DNA of 64,000 bases from Helicobacter sp. MIT 99-5507. Its GTDB lineage: Bacteria; Campylobacterota; Campylobacteria; Campylobacterales; Helicobacteraceae. The translations under genes and the position numbers were made by a program. Position 1 is the first letter of the stretch. Each line of letters begins with the position of its first letter. The stretch is from assembly GCF_003364295.1 (NCBI RefSeq), contig NZ_NXLO01000001.1, positions 62,001 to 126,000 of the forward strand, read 5' to 3'. Below are positions 1-9,001 of the stretch, piece by piece. The notes under the pieces were generated by a model. That model saw only the letters and a list, made by a program, of their open reading frames with translations. It did no database searches and was not told the DNA's origin.

Positions 1-1
1 T

Positions 2-409
2 ATTTGGTGGCTTATTATGAGCTATACATTCCTTTCACTAGATTATCAAAACGGAAGTTTTTGGATTCTATTAATTAATGCAATAATAACAATACTTGCA
101 TACAATAGTATAGGATTATTTATTTATTCTTTGATTGGAACGCATGTTAGGGCAATTAGTATCGCTGCTTTTTATGCTGCACCAAGCCTCGCATTTTTAG
201 GTATTACTTATCCTTTAAATAGTATGGATTTATTTCCAACTTTTTGGGGCTCAATACTTCCTATAATGAGATATATGCAAGTCTATATACAACAAGCAAA
301 TTATTCCATAGAGCCACTTTGTAGCTTAAGATTAATAATGCAGAATCTTCCATTTTTGTTATTTGGAATCTTAGGTGCAATGGTATATAAAAAGAAGAAT
401 CTATCATGA
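2..409 (+). CDS. ABC-2 type transporter permease, C-terminal part (5' cut by window edge)
   Basis: The reading frame is open to the first base of the window, so this is the 3' end of a longer gene; the first ATG, at base 17, is probably internal. The roughly 135 visible residues hold several hydrophobic segments and a GITYPLNSMD stretch resembling the last periplasmic loop of ABC-2 permeases of the YhhJ/YbhR type. The TGA stop overlaps the ATG of the next permease (ATGA), so two permeases are translationally coupled, as in HlyD–ABC–ABC drug or glycolipid exporters. Substrate unknown. Confidence 0.7.
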   Translation: MWWLIMSYTFLSLDYQNGSFWILLINAIITILAYNSIGLFIYSLIGTHVRAISIAAFYAAPSLAFLGITYPLNSMDLFPTFWGSILPIMRYMQVYIQQANYSIEPLCSLRLIMQNLPFLLFGILGAMVYKKKNLS

Positions 410-1545
410 TAAAGCTATTTGATACTATAAAATCAGAATTAAAGGTGATTCTAACGAGCTTTTCAATACTTACTATAATAATTGGTGGAAATATTATATA
501 TGCATTTTTTTATCCAAGTCCGTATCTAAATGATATTGTAGTAAAACAAAAAATTGCAGTAGTAGATGATGATAGGACAAATTTAAGTAGAGATTTTATA
601 TTTGCTGCAAATGCTTCACCAAAAATAAATATCACATATAATACCACGATGCAAGATGCAATGAATTTGATAACAAAACAAGAAATACATGGAATCTTAT
701 ACATCCCAAGCGGATTTGAAAAAGATTCTATTACTCTATCGGTGCCAAGTGTGTATTATATCGCGGATAATTCATATTTTTTCATTCATAGCACTATTAT
801 AGAAGGATTAAATAATGCTTCTAGTAAGCTTGAATTAGATATCAAACTCATGCAATCCTTATATGACAATCACATTAATATAGAAGGTAAAAAAATAATA
901 GATTGGCAATTTATACCATTATTTAATGAGAGTGTTGGATATTTAAATTATGTAATTGCAGCGATACTAATTTTTATACTTCATCAAACATTAATTATGT
1001 CATGTGGAATCTTATGTGGAATCCAAAATCAACAATTTTCTCAAGGTAAAAGAGATTATTTTTGTAAAGTAAGTCCATTTTTTTTAATCAATGCTAGAGT
1101 GATTGTATTTTGTATCATCTATGCACCTTTATTTTTGTTTTATTTCGGATTTATCTATGATTTATATAATATTACAACTCTTGCAGACTATTTGCAATTA
1201 ATTTTATTTGGTTTGACTTTTATATCTACAACAAGTGCATTTGGTATATTTCTTGGTAGTATTTTTAATAGAATGGAATATGTTCCACAAATTGCACTTG
1301 TGATGAGTATGCCATTATTATTTGCACTTGGTTTTGTGTGGCCTGTAGAGATGATACCACAATGGATTAAGTTTTTTATGTGGTTTGTGCCTATTACACC
1401 TAGTATTGATGGATTTTTGAAGCTAAATCAAATGGGTGCAGATTTTCATCTTTTGCAATTTGATTTTTATCATTTAATATTTTTAGGTGTTTTGTATATG
1501 TTTTTAGCTTATTTTATTATTCATTTTAGATTCCATAGGAATTGA
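406..1545 (+). CDS. ABC-2 type transporter permease
   Basis: A 379-residue protein with one N-terminal membrane segment (about residues 14-36), a periplasmic domain of about 140 residues and five or six membrane segments in the C-terminal half. This is the classic ABC-2 membrane (YhhJ/YbhR) layout. The motif FALGFVWPVEMIPQWI near residue 300 corresponds to the conserved C-terminal loop of the family and parallels the GITYPLNSMD stretch of the preceding permease. It overlaps that gene by four bases (ATGA) and is four bases from azlC. Probably one half of an efflux pump whose ATPase and adaptor lie upstream of the window. Confidence 0.8.
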   Translation: MIKLFDTIKSELKVILTSFSILTIIIGGNIIYAFFYPSPYLNDIVVKQKIAVVDDDRTNLSRDFIFAANASPKINITYNTTMQDAMNLITKQEIHGILYIPSGFEKDSITLSVPSVYYIADNSYFFIHSTIIEGLNNASSKLELDIKLMQSLYDNHINIEGKKIIDWQFIPLFNESVGYLNYVIAAILIFILHQTLIMSCGILCGIQNQQFSQGKRDYFCKVSPFFLINARVIVFCIIYAPLFLFYFGFIYDLYNITTLADYLQLILFGLTFISTTSAFGIFLGSIFNRMEYVPQIALVMSMPLLFALGFVWPVEMIPQWIKFFMWFVPITPSIDGFLKLNQMGADFHLLQFDFYHLIFLGVLYMFLAYFIIHFRFHRN

Positions 1546-1549
1546 GATT

Positions 1550-2245
1550 ATGATAGATTCTAAGACACTAAAAGATGCTTTTTTAAAAGATGTAGAAATT
1601 ATTATTGGATATATTTCTATGGGAATGATTTTTGGCATATTATTAAAAGCAAGTGGTTTTGGTGGATTGTGGGCTTTGTTTATTAGTGTATTTGTGTATT
1701 CAGGTGTTATGCAATTTTTAGCAATTAGCTTTTTTGGTGGCTCTTTTGGGTTATTAAATATTTTTATTACAACTTTGATGTTAAATTCTAGACAGAGTAT
1801 TTATACGCTAATAATGCTTCCAAAATATAAAAAGATGGGATTTAAAGGAATTTTAAATACATTTTGGCTTACAGATGAGACATTTGCAATAATACAAACA
1901 AAATCACCAAACAAAGATTCTAATCCAGATTTATTTGTATTTTTTATATCATTGTTTAATTATCTTGCATGGATTTTTGGTTGTGTTTTTGGGACATTTA
2001 TAAATGATATATTTAAATTTAACAAAGATGGATTGGAATTTATAATGCCTGCAATATTTATAGTGATATTTTTAGAGCAATACAAAAGTGCAAAAGAGCA
2101 TATTACAACCATTATAGGTATATTTGTAAGTATATTTTTCTTACTTACAATTGGTGAAAAATATTTTTTAATTGTATCAATTATTACTTGTATATTGATT
2201 TTTACAATTTTTAGAAAGAAATTAGAATCTAAAATGAAAGAATAA
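1550..2245 (+). CDS. azlC: AzlC family branched-chain amino acid exporter, large subunit
   Basis: A 231-residue polytopic membrane protein. The N-terminal half carries the AzlC signature: the stretch YISMGMIFGILLKASGFGG, then SGVMQFLAISFFGG near residue 55, and a LNSRQSIYTL block near residue 80. AzlC pairs with small AzlD proteins to export branched-chain amino acids or analogues. The next gene starts one base after this stop and encodes AzlD, which supports the call. It follows the ABC permeases by only four bases, so it may share their transcript. The real substrate cannot be read from sequence. Confidence 0.88.
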   Translation: MIDSKTLKDAFLKDVEIIIGYISMGMIFGILLKASGFGGLWALFISVFVYSGVMQFLAISFFGGSFGLLNIFITTLMLNSRQSIYTLIMLPKYKKMGFKGILNTFWLTDETFAIIQTKSPNKDSNPDLFVFFISLFNYLAWIFGCVFGTFINDIFKFNKDGLEFIMPAIFIVIFLEQYKSAKEHITTIIGIFVSIFFLLTIGEKYFLIVSIITCILIFTIFRKKLESKMKE

Positions 2246-2246
2246 A

Positions 2247-2561
2247 ATGGATATTTTGTTTATTATTTTAGTGATTGCAGTAGCAAATTTTATCACTAGA
2301 TTATTGCCATATTTTATTGTGCCAAAGGAGATTCCATCATTTATCAATTATATCTCAAATATATTGCCAAATGTAATTATTGCTATGCTTGTGGTGTATT
2401 GTCTAAAAGATACAAAATTTTTAGCTCCATTTTATGGATTAAAAGAGATTATAAGCATATTTGTAGTTGTTACACTTCATTTAAGCCTAAGAATATCAAT
2501 AGTTAGTATTTTAGGCGGAGTTATGTGCTATATGATTTTGGTGCAAAAATTTGGAATGTAA
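2247..2561 (+). CDS. azlD: AzlD family small subunit of branched-chain amino acid exporter
   Basis: A 104-residue protein with three or four membrane segments and the ANFITRLLPYFI motif near the N-terminus that is typical of AzlD. It is expected to form a two-component exporter with AzlC immediately upstream. Its last 11 bases overlap the TTG start of nadD, so translation of nadD may be coupled to it. Size and gene order match the family. Confidence 0.87.
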   Translation: MDILFIILVIAVANFITRLLPYFIVPKEIPSFINYISNILPNVIIAMLVVYCLKDTKFLAPFYGLKEIISIFVVVTLHLSLRISIVSILGGVMCYMILVQKFGM

Positions 2562-3072
2562 AATAGCAATTTTTGGTGGCTCATTTGACCCACCACATAA
2601 AGGGCATAAAGCCATAGTAGATGAATTATTAAAGCTAGATTTTTTAGATTTAATCATAATTTTGCCAGCATTTTTAAATCCATTTAAAAATAAGCCTCTT
2701 TTTTTGCCACAAAAAAGACTAGAATTGCTAAATGAAATAATAAAAAAAGATAAAAGGATTCTAATATCCAATTTTGAAATAAAGCAAAAAATCACTCATA
2801 GCATAGATTCTATCAAGTATTTCAAGGATTTTTATAAACCAGATTCTATATATTTTGTAATTGGAGCAGATATTTTGCAAGATTTGTATAAATGGCATAA
2901 AATAGATGAAATCCTAAATGAGGTAAATCTAATAATAGCAAGGCGAAATGATATAGATATAGAATCTAGTGAGTTTTACAAAAAAGATAAAACCATCATT
3001 CTTGATACAAACTATAATATCTCATCTACAATATTAAGAGAGCAATATTTTGCTAATTTTAAAGATTATTAG
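2551..3072 (+). CDS. nadD: Nicotinate-nucleotide adenylyltransferase
   Basis: NadD transfers AMP from ATP to nicotinate mononucleotide, giving deamido-NAD, a step common to de novo and salvage NAD synthesis. The 173-residue protein shows the nucleotidyltransferase motif FGGSFDPPHKGH (residues 8-19, with the HxGH pair at 16-19) and an ISSTILR motif near the C-terminus, both diagnostic. The start is TTG inside the end of azlD; no ATG precedes the motif in frame. Length is normal to slightly short. Followed after 42 bases by rsfS, an association common in bacteria. Confidence 0.95.
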   Translation: MECKIAIFGGSFDPPHKGHKAIVDELLKLDFLDLIIILPAFLNPFKNKPLFLPQKRLELLNEIIKKDKRILISNFEIKQKITHSIDSIKYFKDFYKPDSIYFVIGADILQDLYKWHKIDEILNEVNLIIARRNDIDIESSEFYKKDKTIILDTNYNISSTILREQYFANFKDY

Positions 3073-3114
3073 AATAGAATATAAGCTTTTAGATTCTACA
3101 TTTAAGAGGCATCA

Positions 3115-3453
3115 TTGAAAGAGAGATTAGATTTTATTATTGATTTATTAGATAGTAAAAAAGCTGAAAATATTACACTTATTGATTTAAAAGATAGTGG
3201 ATATATCACACAATATGTCATCATTGCTACGAGTATGGCAGATAAACATAGCTTTGCATTGCTAGATTATCTAAAAAGCGAGCTAAAGCCAAAGGGTGAA
3301 GTGTTTTATTGCACTGATGAGGAGAGTGGTGATTGGATTATTGCTGATTTAGGTGATATTATGGTGCATATTTTTACAGAAAATCATAGAAAGAAATTTA
3401 ATTTGGAAGAATTTTTATCAAACTACAAAAAGAATATGACTACAAAAAATTAG
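3115..3453 (+). CDS. rsfS: Ribosome silencing factor RsfS (DUF143)
   Basis: RsfS binds ribosomal protein uL14 and blocks joining of the subunits under nutrient limitation. The 112-residue protein carries the family blocks: KAENITLIDLKD, the YVIIATSMADKHS stretch, and EESGDWIIADLGDIMVHIF near the C-terminus. The start is TTG, preceded at a suitable distance by AAGAGG (3102-3107). Adjacent to nadD, its usual partner, and probably co-transcribed with it. Confidence 0.94.
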   Translation: MKERLDFIIDLLDSKKAENITLIDLKDSGYITQYVIIATSMADKHSFALLDYLKSELKPKGEVFYCTDEESGDWIIADLGDIMVHIFTENHRKKFNLEEFLSNYKKNMTTKN

Positions 3454-3541
3454 CTAGAATGATTATTGATACTAGCTATTAGATTGAATAATATATTATC
3501 CTAAAAGATATTTTTACTTAATTTAGTTTTTAAGGAATGCG

Positions 3542-4477
3542 ATGATGGTATTTGGACCAATTTTTTCAAGAAGATTTGGAATCTCACTTGGAGTTGATCT
3601 TTCACCACAAAAAAAGCAATGTAATTTTGACTGCCTATATTGTGAGCTAAAACCACCAAAAAGAGGAATGCCAAAAACAATTGCAAATTTTGATAAGGTT
3701 TTGCCACTAGAAAATCTACTAGAGAATGTAAAAGAAGCACTAAAAGTTCATAAAAATATTGATGTGCTTACGATTACTGCAAATGGTGAGCCTACCTTAT
3801 ATCCGCATCTAAAAGAATTTATCATACAGATAAAGCCATATATTCCAAAAAATGTAAAAAGCCTAATCCTTAGCAATGGAAGTCTTTTTGGGGATAAAAA
3901 ATTGCAAGATACGCTAAAAGAATTTGATATTGTAAAGTTTAGTTTAGATTCTATTTCTTCAAGTTTTAAAAAAATCGATAGACCGCATAAAAGCCTTACA
4001 ATAGAAGATATAAAAGATGGAATAAAAAGTTATGCAAAGATTAGAAAAAATACTCTTATTTGTGAGATTTTAGTAGTAGAAAATATCAATGATAATGATA
4101 ATGATATGATATTACTTGCTGATTTTTTAAGAGAAATTAAAGTTGATAGAATCGATTTAGGCACGATTGATAGACCGCCAGCTTATAATATCAAGGCTGT
4201 CAGTTTTGAGAGATTATTAGAATTAAGTAAAAATTTTGAAAGCAAAGATTCTAAAGATTTGTTTGTAAGCTTACCACAAAGAAAAAATACCAATATAGAT
4301 ATTTTGATAAATTTAAGTGAAAGTGATATACTAAATACATTGCAAAAGCGACCTATTGCGGTAAATGAAATAGAGAATCTATTTAATAAAAATAGTGTAG
4401 ATAGATTCCAAAAACTATTTAAAGATGGAGTTATTAAGATAAAAAATATGGGCTTAATTGATTTTTATACACTTTAA
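3542..4477 (+). CDS. Radical SAM protein (COG0731-like)
   Basis: A 311-residue radical S-adenosylmethionine enzyme. The cluster motif is CX3CX2C at residues 27, 31 and 34 (CNFDCLYC), followed by the TANGEPTLYP glycine-rich SAM-binding region near residue 80 and later RIDLGTIDRPP. The pattern belongs to the Fe-S oxidoreductases of COG0731, related to wyosine-type enzymes, whose bacterial substrates are unknown. The C-terminal 60 residues look like a small winged-helix domain (LNTLQKRPIAVNEIENLF). It stands alone between rsfS and the ankyrin gene. Confidence 0.85.
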   Translation: MMVFGPIFSRRFGISLGVDLSPQKKQCNFDCLYCELKPPKRGMPKTIANFDKVLPLENLLENVKEALKVHKNIDVLTITANGEPTLYPHLKEFIIQIKPYIPKNVKSLILSNGSLFGDKKLQDTLKEFDIVKFSLDSISSSFKKIDRPHKSLTIEDIKDGIKSYAKIRKNTLICEILVVENINDNDNDMILLADFLREIKVDRIDLGTIDRPPAYNIKAVSFERLLELSKNFESKDSKDLFVSLPQRKNTNIDILINLSESDILNTLQKRPIAVNEIENLFNKNSVDRFQKLFKDGVIKIKNMGLIDFYTL

Positions 4478-4518
4478 AAATATAATTTGCACTCTCATTT
4501 AAATAACAGAGGAAAAAG

Positions 4519-5187
4519 ATGGGTTTATTTGATAGATTCTTTCATAAACAAGAAAAAGAGGAAGTTGTTGAAGAAATAAAAAAATATGATGGTAATTTTT
4601 TTAATATAGCAAGAACAGGTAGCCTTAAAGATGTAAGAGAAGCACTAAGAGATGGTGCAGGTATTAATGATAAAAATGATCAGTGGTGCACTCCTTTGAT
4701 GTTTGCAGCAGAGGAAAATACAGACCCAGAAGTAATAAAAGAGCTAATAAAAGCTGGTGCAATTTTGGGAATGAAAACAAAAGGCGGAGCCACTCCACTA
4801 ATGGGTGCAGCACAAAAAAATAGCAATCCAGAAGTATTACAAGCCTTGATTGATGCGGGTGCAGATGTAAATATTGTAAATGATATAGGATTTACACCTT
4901 TAATATATGCAGCCATATTTAATCCAAACCCAGAATTTATAATAAGATTAGTAAAAGCTGGTGCTCGTGTAAATTATTCTAACAACATAGGCTATACAGC
5001 TTTTATATACGCTGCATTAAATAGTAAAAATATAATCATATTAAAAACATTGCTTGAACTTGGTGCAAATCCAAATCATAGAGATATGAACAATTTAAGA
5101 GCAATTGATCATTTAAGAAAAGAGACTGACTATCAAAATAATGAAATATATAAATTTTTATTAAGCTTAGAATCTGATTCTAAATAG
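4519..5187 (+). CDS. Ankyrin repeat protein
   Basis: A 222-residue protein without a signal peptide. After a charged N-terminus (GLFDRFFHKQEKEE) come about five ankyrin repeats from residue 35 on, each with recognisable cores such as CTPLMFAAEENTDPEVIKELIKAGA, shown here in shorter form as TPLMFAAEE, TPLMGAAQK, TPLIYAAIF and TAFIYAALN. Such proteins are protein-protein interaction scaffolds; in Campylobacterota some sit next to catalases, but no such neighbour is present. The RBS is GAGGAAAA just ahead of the ATG. Function unknown. Confidence 0.85.
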   Translation: MGLFDRFFHKQEKEEVVEEIKKYDGNFFNIARTGSLKDVREALRDGAGINDKNDQWCTPLMFAAEENTDPEVIKELIKAGAILGMKTKGGATPLMGAAQKNSNPEVLQALIDAGADVNIVNDIGFTPLIYAAIFNPNPEFIIRLVKAGARVNYSNNIGYTAFIYAALNSKNIIILKTLLELGANPNHRDMNNLRAIDHLRKETDYQNNEIYKFLLSLESDSK

Positions 5188-5196
5188 TAATAAATA

Positions 5197-5225
5197 TTGA
5201 CTTTAATATATATTTCTATTATAAT
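5197..5225 (+). promoter_or_regulatory. Sigma-70 type promoter of tRNA-Asn
   Basis: TTGACT (5197-5202) and TATAAT (5220-5225) are separated by 17 bases and end about 20 bases before the tRNA. This is one of only two near-consensus -35/-10 pairs noticed in the window. Confidence 0.75.
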
Positions 5226-5244
5226 CCCATCTCTAAAATTTTAT

Positions 5245-5319
5245 TCCGGATTAGCTCAGCGGTAGAGTAGGTGGCTGTTAACCACTTGGTCGTAGGTTCG
5301 AATCCTACATCCGGAGCCA
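5245..5319 (+). tRNA. tRNA-Asn (GTT)
   Basis: Full cloverleaf: acceptor TCCGGAT pairs with ATCCGGA, D-loop CAGCGGTAGAG, anticodon loop CTGTTAA with anticodon GTT, T-loop GGTTCGAATCC, encoded CCA end. Confidence 0.96.
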
Positions 5320-5385
5320 TCTCTTATTGTTATTAAATTACAGACTTTATGACCAAATTTGCTAACAGCATTCCCTCCATTTGAA

Positions 5386-5415
5386 AAACCTAGTTTTAAA
5401 GAGCTAGGTTTTTTT
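5386..5415 (+). terminator. Rho-independent terminator after tRNA-Asn
   Basis: AAACCTAG (5386-5393) pairs with CTAGGTTT (5404-5411) around a 10-base loop and runs into seven T residues (5409-5415). The 65 bases between the tRNA and this hairpin hold no recognisable gene. Confidence 0.8.
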
Positions 5416-5474
5416 ATATTAAACTTCATACTTTAAGTTATAATGACACATTTTTTACAAAGGATTTAATTTTT

Positions 5475-6500
5475 ATGAAAGATTTTATAGTAGCTATCGT
5501 AGGTGCAAGTGGTGCTGTCGGAGAAGAAATAATTACTCTATTAGAAAATGTAGATTTTGGTATTAAGGAATTAATTCCTCTTGCAAGTTCAAGAAGTGTA
5601 GGGAAAAGTATAACTTTTAGAGGAAAAAAAATACCTATTTTAGAAACTACTCATGATATATTTGCAAAGCTAAATATTGATATTGCATTTTTTTCTGCTG
5701 GTGGAAGCATAAGTAGTGAGTTTGCGCCAAGTGCTACAAAAGCTGGAACATTAGTCATTGATAATACTAGCTTTTTTAGAATGCAAGATAATGTACCTCT
5801 TATTGTCCCAGAAGTAAATCCAGATGATATTAGATTATGGAAAAATACAGGAATAATAGCAAATCCAAATTGCTCTACTATACAAATGGTGCAAGTCTTA
5901 GATCCATTGCATAAAAAGTTTGATATACAAAGAGTTGATGTTAGCACTTATCAAGCAGTTAGTGGTGCAGGAAAAAAAGGCATGGAATCTCTACTTACTC
6001 AAACAGCAAAAGAAATCAACAATAGCAATGATAAAGTGCTAGATTCTTTTACTCATAAAATCGCATTTAATCTAATACCTCATATTGATGTATTTTTAGA
6101 TAATGGATACACAAAAGAAGAAGTAAAAATGATAAAAGAAACTAGTAAGATAATGCATTCAAATTTTGCACTTAGTGCTACATGTGTGCGAGTGCCAATC
6201 TTGCGTAGTCATAGTGAATCAATTAGTATTAGATTTAATTCAAAAGTAAGTGCAAAAGAAGTAAGAGAAGTCTTAGAATCTGCAGAAAATGTAATAGTCA
6301 TAGATGATATAGCTAACAATAAATATCCAATGCCAATTATTGCTACTAATACAGATAATACCTATGTAGGAAGGATTAGAGAAGACTATTTTGATAAAAA
6401 TACTATCCATCTTTTTTGTGTTGCAGATCAAATTAGAGTAGGAGCAGCAACAAATGCTATTAGAATCGCACAAAAATGGGTAAAAATAAGAGAATCTTAA
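5475..6500 (+). CDS. asd: Aspartate-semialdehyde dehydrogenase
   Basis: Asd reduces aspartyl phosphate to aspartate semialdehyde, the branch point to lysine/diaminopimelate, threonine and methionine. The 341-residue protein has the NADP-binding GASGAVG near residue 10, SSRSVGK at 38-44, the active-site cysteine in NPNCST (Cys133), and a QAVSGAGKKG segment that follows it as in the bacterial family. Length is normal. RBS AAGGA lies 11 bases before the ATG. It appears to be a single-gene unit bounded by terminator-like hairpins. Confidence 0.96.
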   Translation: MKDFIVAIVGASGAVGEEIITLLENVDFGIKELIPLASSRSVGKSITFRGKKIPILETTHDIFAKLNIDIAFFSAGGSISSEFAPSATKAGTLVIDNTSFFRMQDNVPLIVPEVNPDDIRLWKNTGIIANPNCSTIQMVQVLDPLHKKFDIQRVDVSTYQAVSGAGKKGMESLLTQTAKEINNSNDKVLDSFTHKIAFNLIPHIDVFLDNGYTKEEVKMIKETSKIMHSNFALSATCVRVPILRSHSESISIRFNSKVSAKEVREVLESAENVIVIDDIANNKYPMPIIATNTDNTYVGRIREDYFDKNTIHLFCVADQIRVGAATNAIRIAQKWVKIRES

Positions 6501-6508
6501 TCTCTTAT
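6486..6508 (+). terminator. Terminator-like hairpin at the asd stop codon
   Basis: ATAAGAGA (6486-6493) and TCTCTTAT (6501-6508) form a perfect 8-bp stem with a 7-base loop that contains the asd stop codon; an AT-rich, T-containing stretch follows. Modest strength. Confidence 0.5.
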
Positions 6509-6583
6509 TAACTTTTTATTTACTTTACCTTAAAATTCACTCAATATTCAATAATAATAAGCAATTTGTTGTCAATATTATAT

Positions 6584-6589
6584 TATAAT
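6584..6589 (+). promoter_or_regulatory. Probable -10 element of the FadL-like gene
   Basis: TATAAT lies 34 bases before the ATG at 6623. A -35 box is not clear, which is common in Campylobacterota, where periodic AT stretches replace it. Confidence 0.4.
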
Positions 6590-6622
6590 ACCAAGTTTAA
6601 TTTATAGATTTTCTAAAATTAT

Positions 6623-9001
6623 ATGGATTTAAATTTGATTAAAGTAAATAAAAAGTTAATAACAATAATTTCATTTTATTTAGTTTCTCATCACCAAGCA
6701 CAAGCTTCTGGATTTAAAATAAATGAACAAAGCTTAAAGTCGGTAGCATTAAGTTCTGCTTATGTCGCTTCTGCTTATGGTGCTGATTCTAGTTATTTCA
6801 ATCCTGCAAATATGGGTTTTACATATGGAGTAAAAAAAACATATAGAGCAAGGACTTGCAATTCAAGGTATGGTTGTGTTGTCTCATCTGATAACAAAAC
6901 ACAAGATGATCATGAATTAGAAATAGCATTAACTGGAATCTACATCCCCGGATTTAATTTTAGCACTGATACAACAACAAAAAAAATAGGTGAGGGTAGT
7001 ATAAATTGGGGTCTTACATCCCAGACATATATGCATGTTCCACTAAATGATAGCATTATGAATCTAGCTACTGCACTTGGTGTGAATCTAAATTCACTAA
7101 AAGATCCTATAATATTAGAGCATGGTGGAGTTGGAAATACAAATCAACATGGGACTATAGGCTATGTAGAAGAGGGCACTAAGGTTTCAGGTTCTGCTGA
7201 TAGCACTATATTTCCTGTTCCAAAGATATTTTATAAAAGTAAAAGTTTTTTAAATGCTGGTGGTGGTGGATTTAATGTGGGTATATCTTTTACTGCTCCA
7301 AGCGGTCTTGCTATGAATTGGAATGGAGAGGCTGGAGCATTTCTAAAAGATGTTATGATTGCCATGGTGGAGCTCTCACCTGCAATTAGCTATCAATTTA
7401 GAGAAATAATTGGTATAGGTATAAGCCCTAGAATCTTATATGGTATGGGCAATTTTAATAATATAGTCTATGTGCCTTTAAATGGAAATGTGCTTACAAA
7501 TCTAAAAGATTATAATGAGATTCCAGAAGAAATGATTCCAGCAGCTATGAAAGATTTAATATATGCTGTAAATACCACAACAGGTGTTGCAGGATTTGCA
7601 GGATTATTTGTTGGTGGTGGTGCGCATTATAATAATACATTGCGTTATCAAATGCCAACATTATTTAACCCAGAGGCATGGTTTGGTATGCCTGATGTAT
7701 CTGCACTTGGTGATCCTAGAAATGTAACAGAATATAATAAAAAAGTTGCAGAAATAAATAAAAAAATCAAAGATAATTGGAATTGGTATAAAAATGAATG
7801 GTCAAATGGACATCTTGAATGGAGATATAATGATAAGACTTGTGCTTCTCAAACAACAATATGCTTACCAACTCTATTTAATCCTGTATCCAATCAAACC
7901 TATACTACAACGCTTCCAAATGGACAAAGCACAACAGGTTATAAATTTGTAAATGGTATAAATTATTGCATACAAAATGGCTATTCAACAAGTTGGTTTT
8001 TTGGTTGTCAAAATCTTGGTAGCACTATGGATGAAGCAAGAAAATTAGGTGCTTATATAAATTGCTATACAGGGACTTTTTATGATTTAAATGGTAATTT
8101 ACAAACATCAAATCCAGGACCTTGTGCACATCCAAATCCAACTGAAACAGATGCAGATGGTGCTCCAAGAGGATATTTGCCTCTTATGGATGCTAAAGCT
8201 TTAGCAGAAGCATTTGGTATGGGAAATATGGATATATCTACTGCACTTCGTGGTTCAACTAGAGTTGAACAAAAAAGCAATGGTGCAGATTTGGCATTTG
8301 GATATAGAGTTGGAATCACAATTAGACCTTTAAGCTTTGAGAATTATTCATTAACAATAAGTGGAGTTTATGACTCTCCTGTAGTATTTGATTTGAAGGG
8401 AAAATTAGATGCTACAACATATATAGGCGGAAGTCTTGGTAATATAAATATGAAAGCAGATTTAAATTTAAAGACACAATTGCCAGCACAGCTAAAAATT
8501 GGTTTAGCACAGAGATTTTATAACTTTACATTAGAATTAGTATATGAAAAGATATATTGGGCTGATGGTAAAAAATTTGATTTTGCATTTTCAAATCCTA
8601 CATTTACCGCACTTGATCCAAATAGTATTATTGGAACTTTTACAAAAGAGCAGCTTGAAAGTATGATGAGTTTAGCAAATTATGATGCGGTAGCTATGGG
8701 AAATGGTTGGAAAAATACAAGTGCTTATAGAGTTGGTGTGAGTTATATGTTTTCTGGTGGTTCTGTGTTGATGGGAAGTTTAGCATATGATGAAAGCCCA
8801 GTGCCTCAAGATCAAATAGGCATACCAGATAGCACAGCATATGTTATTGGTGCTGGAATTAATATACCATTAACAAGTAGATTTTCTCTTGGTGGGTCAG
8901 CTAGCATATATCTAAAAGATGGCTCAAAGAGTATTTATCAATCAGAAAATGGTATGGGTAAATTGATACTTGTAAATGCTTCTATGGGGTATTCTTGGTA
9001 G
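6623..9001 (+). CDS. FadL/OmpP1-type outer membrane protein, unusually large
   Basis: A 792-residue outer membrane beta-barrel of the FadL/TodX/OmpP1 family, whose members take up hydrophobic compounds. A signal sequence (about residues 1-29, ending QAQASG) leads into the family N-terminus GFKINEQSLKSVALSSAYVASAYGADSSYFNPANM, represented by NEQS...FNPANM, the hatch region. The C-terminus ends in aromatic Trp (MGYSW), as barrel proteins do. Typical FadL proteins are about 450 residues; here the middle (about residues 290-530) contains a large insert with several cysteines, YNKKVAEINKKIKDNW and proline/asparagine-rich loops. It converges with the HIT gene, overlapping by 20 bases. Confidence 0.85.
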   Translation: MDLNLIKVNKKLITIISFYLVSHHQAQASGFKINEQSLKSVALSSAYVASAYGADSSYFNPANMGFTYGVKKTYRARTCNSRYGCVVSSDNKTQDDHELEIALTGIYIPGFNFSTDTTTKKIGEGSINWGLTSQTYMHVPLNDSIMNLATALGVNLNSLKDPIILEHGGVGNTNQHGTIGYVEEGTKVSGSADSTIFPVPKIFYKSKSFLNAGGGGFNVGISFTAPSGLAMNWNGEAGAFLKDVMIAMVELSPAISYQFREIIGIGISPRILYGMGNFNNIVYVPLNGNVLTNLKDYNEIPEEMIPAAMKDLIYAVNTTTGVAGFAGLFVGGGAHYNNTLRYQMPTLFNPEAWFGMPDVSALGDPRNVTEYNKKVAEINKKIKDNWNWYKNEWSNGHLEWRYNDKTCASQTTICLPTLFNPVSNQTYTTTLPNGQSTTGYKFVNGINYCIQNGYSTSWFFGCQNLGSTMDEARKLGAYINCYTGTFYDLNGNLQTSNPGPCAHPNPTETDADGAPRGYLPLMDAKALAEAFGMGNMDISTALRGSTRVEQKSNGADLAFGYRVGITIRPLSFENYSLTISGVYDSPVVFDLKGKLDATTYIGGSLGNINMKADLNLKTQLPAQLKIGLAQRFYNFTLELVYEKIYWADGKKFDFAFSNPTFTALDPNSIIGTFTKEQLESMMSLANYDAVAMGNGWKNTSAYRVGVSYMFSGGSVLMGSLAYDESPVPQDQIGIPDSTAYVIGAGINIPLTSRFSLGGSASIYLKDGSKSIYQSENGMGKLILVNASMGYSW

